Shown in pieces: positions 5,418 through 5,573 of a DNA stretch of 5,573 bases. Position 1 is the stretch's first letter. Each line of letters begins with the position of its first letter. The DNA lies in the NCBI GenBank assembly GCA_016839405.1, contig JAEOUJ010000298.1, positions 1 through 5,573 of the forward strand, in the 5' to 3' direction. Below the pieces are notes generated by a model. That model saw only the letters and a program-made list of their open reading frames with translations. It was not told the DNA's origin and did no database searches. This stretch comes from Candidatus Gerdarchaeota archaeon (lineage in GTDB: Archaea > Asgardarchaeota > Heimdallarchaeia > JABLTI01). Position numbers and translations under genes: made by a program.

Positions 5418-5421
5418 ACCT
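5418..5421 (-). promoter_or_regulatory. Shine-Dalgarno site deciding the TTG start of mtnA
   Basis: AGGT on the minus strand lies 8 bases before the TTG at 5409, the same spacing as GAGGT before subunit H. It favours TTG over the internal ATG at 5382. It lies in the 18-base gap after the upstream stop codon. Confidence 0.55.
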
Positions 5422-5427
5422 AAGATA

Positions 5428-5573
5428 TTATTCTGCTTCAAGAGGTAGTTCGCAAAAAATATAAACATTCTTTTCGCCAAATCTCTCTTTGAATTTCCTT
5501 ATAGTAGATTTCCATTTGTCGCCCATACCTGCTAAAACAAAAATTCCCCCTATTTTTGCTCGAGACTTCTCCA
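5428..5573 (-). CDS. Unrecognised protein, C-terminal 47 residues (enters from the right edge)
   Basis: The minus strand is open from the right edge to a TAA at 5430-5428, giving 47 residues that end in IFCELPLEAE. The visible part has a beta-alpha-beta look: strand KIGGIFVLAG (6-15), a turn MGDKW, a basic amphipathic helix STIRKFKERFG (22-32) and a strand NVYIFCELP (35-43). This suggests a Rossmann-like end domain but not a family. Of the other two minus-strand frames, one stops within eight codons and the other gives an unlikely composition, so this frame is preferred. The 18-base gap to mtnA suggests co-transcription, which makes a link to methylthioadenosine salvage worth considering; the fragment itself shows no motif of a known salvage enzyme. 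Confidence 0.6.
   Translation of the reverse strand, partial: EKSRAKIGGIFVLAGMGDKWKSTIRKFKERFGEKNVYIFCELPLEAE

Overview
This is a 5.6 kb AT-rich piece of an archaeal chromosome. The best evidence for Archaea is a complete archaeal-type NAC gene (NAC domain plus UBA domain in 113 residues) and two small stalk subunits of an A-type ATP synthase. A zinc-ribbon/PUA/PP-loop/ferredoxin protein of a largely archaeal layout, TATA-like boxes, and Shine-Dalgarno sites of the GGAGGTGAT type agree with this. I cannot place the lineage; the low GC and the possible longin-like protein at the left edge would fit an Asgard archaeon, but that is a guess.

Layout, left to right: (1) 1-314, minus strand, N-terminal part of an unrecognised protein leaving the window at the left edge. 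(2) 315-592, an AT-rich divergent intergenic region. (3) 593-1276, plus strand, a two-gene unit for ATP synthase subunits H and F, without the I, K, E, C, A, B and D genes that often accompany them. (4) 1358-3373, plus strand, a 671-residue PAPS-reductase-family protein behind its own TATA-like box. (5) 3378-3719, minus strand, NAC, converging on the previous gene with only 4 bases between stop codons. (6) 3874-4242, minus strand, a small NTF2-like protein of unknown role lying between two hairpin-plus-T-tract terminators. (7) 4312-5409, minus strand, methylthioribose-1-phosphate isomerase (MtnA), beginning at a TTG codon. (8) 5428-5573, minus strand, the C-terminal end of an unidentified protein 18 bases upstream of mtnA and probably in the same transcript.

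Most genes are housekeeping: energy conversion (subunits H and F), co-translational chaperoning (NAC) and methionine salvage (MtnA). They form several short transcription units rather than one pathway cluster. The least understood gene is the PAPS-reductase-family protein. It keeps the PP-loop and a CC...CxxC pattern like that of APS reductases, lacks the catalytic CGLH motif, and adds putative RNA-binding and electron-transfer domains. No sulfate-assimilation gene is nearby. Arginine codons divide the window: subunits H and F, NAC and the NTF2-like gene favour CGN, while the PAPS-family gene and mtnA favour AGA/AGG.

I see no CRISPR array, insertion sequence, tRNA or rRNA here, and no clear multi-gene novel system.
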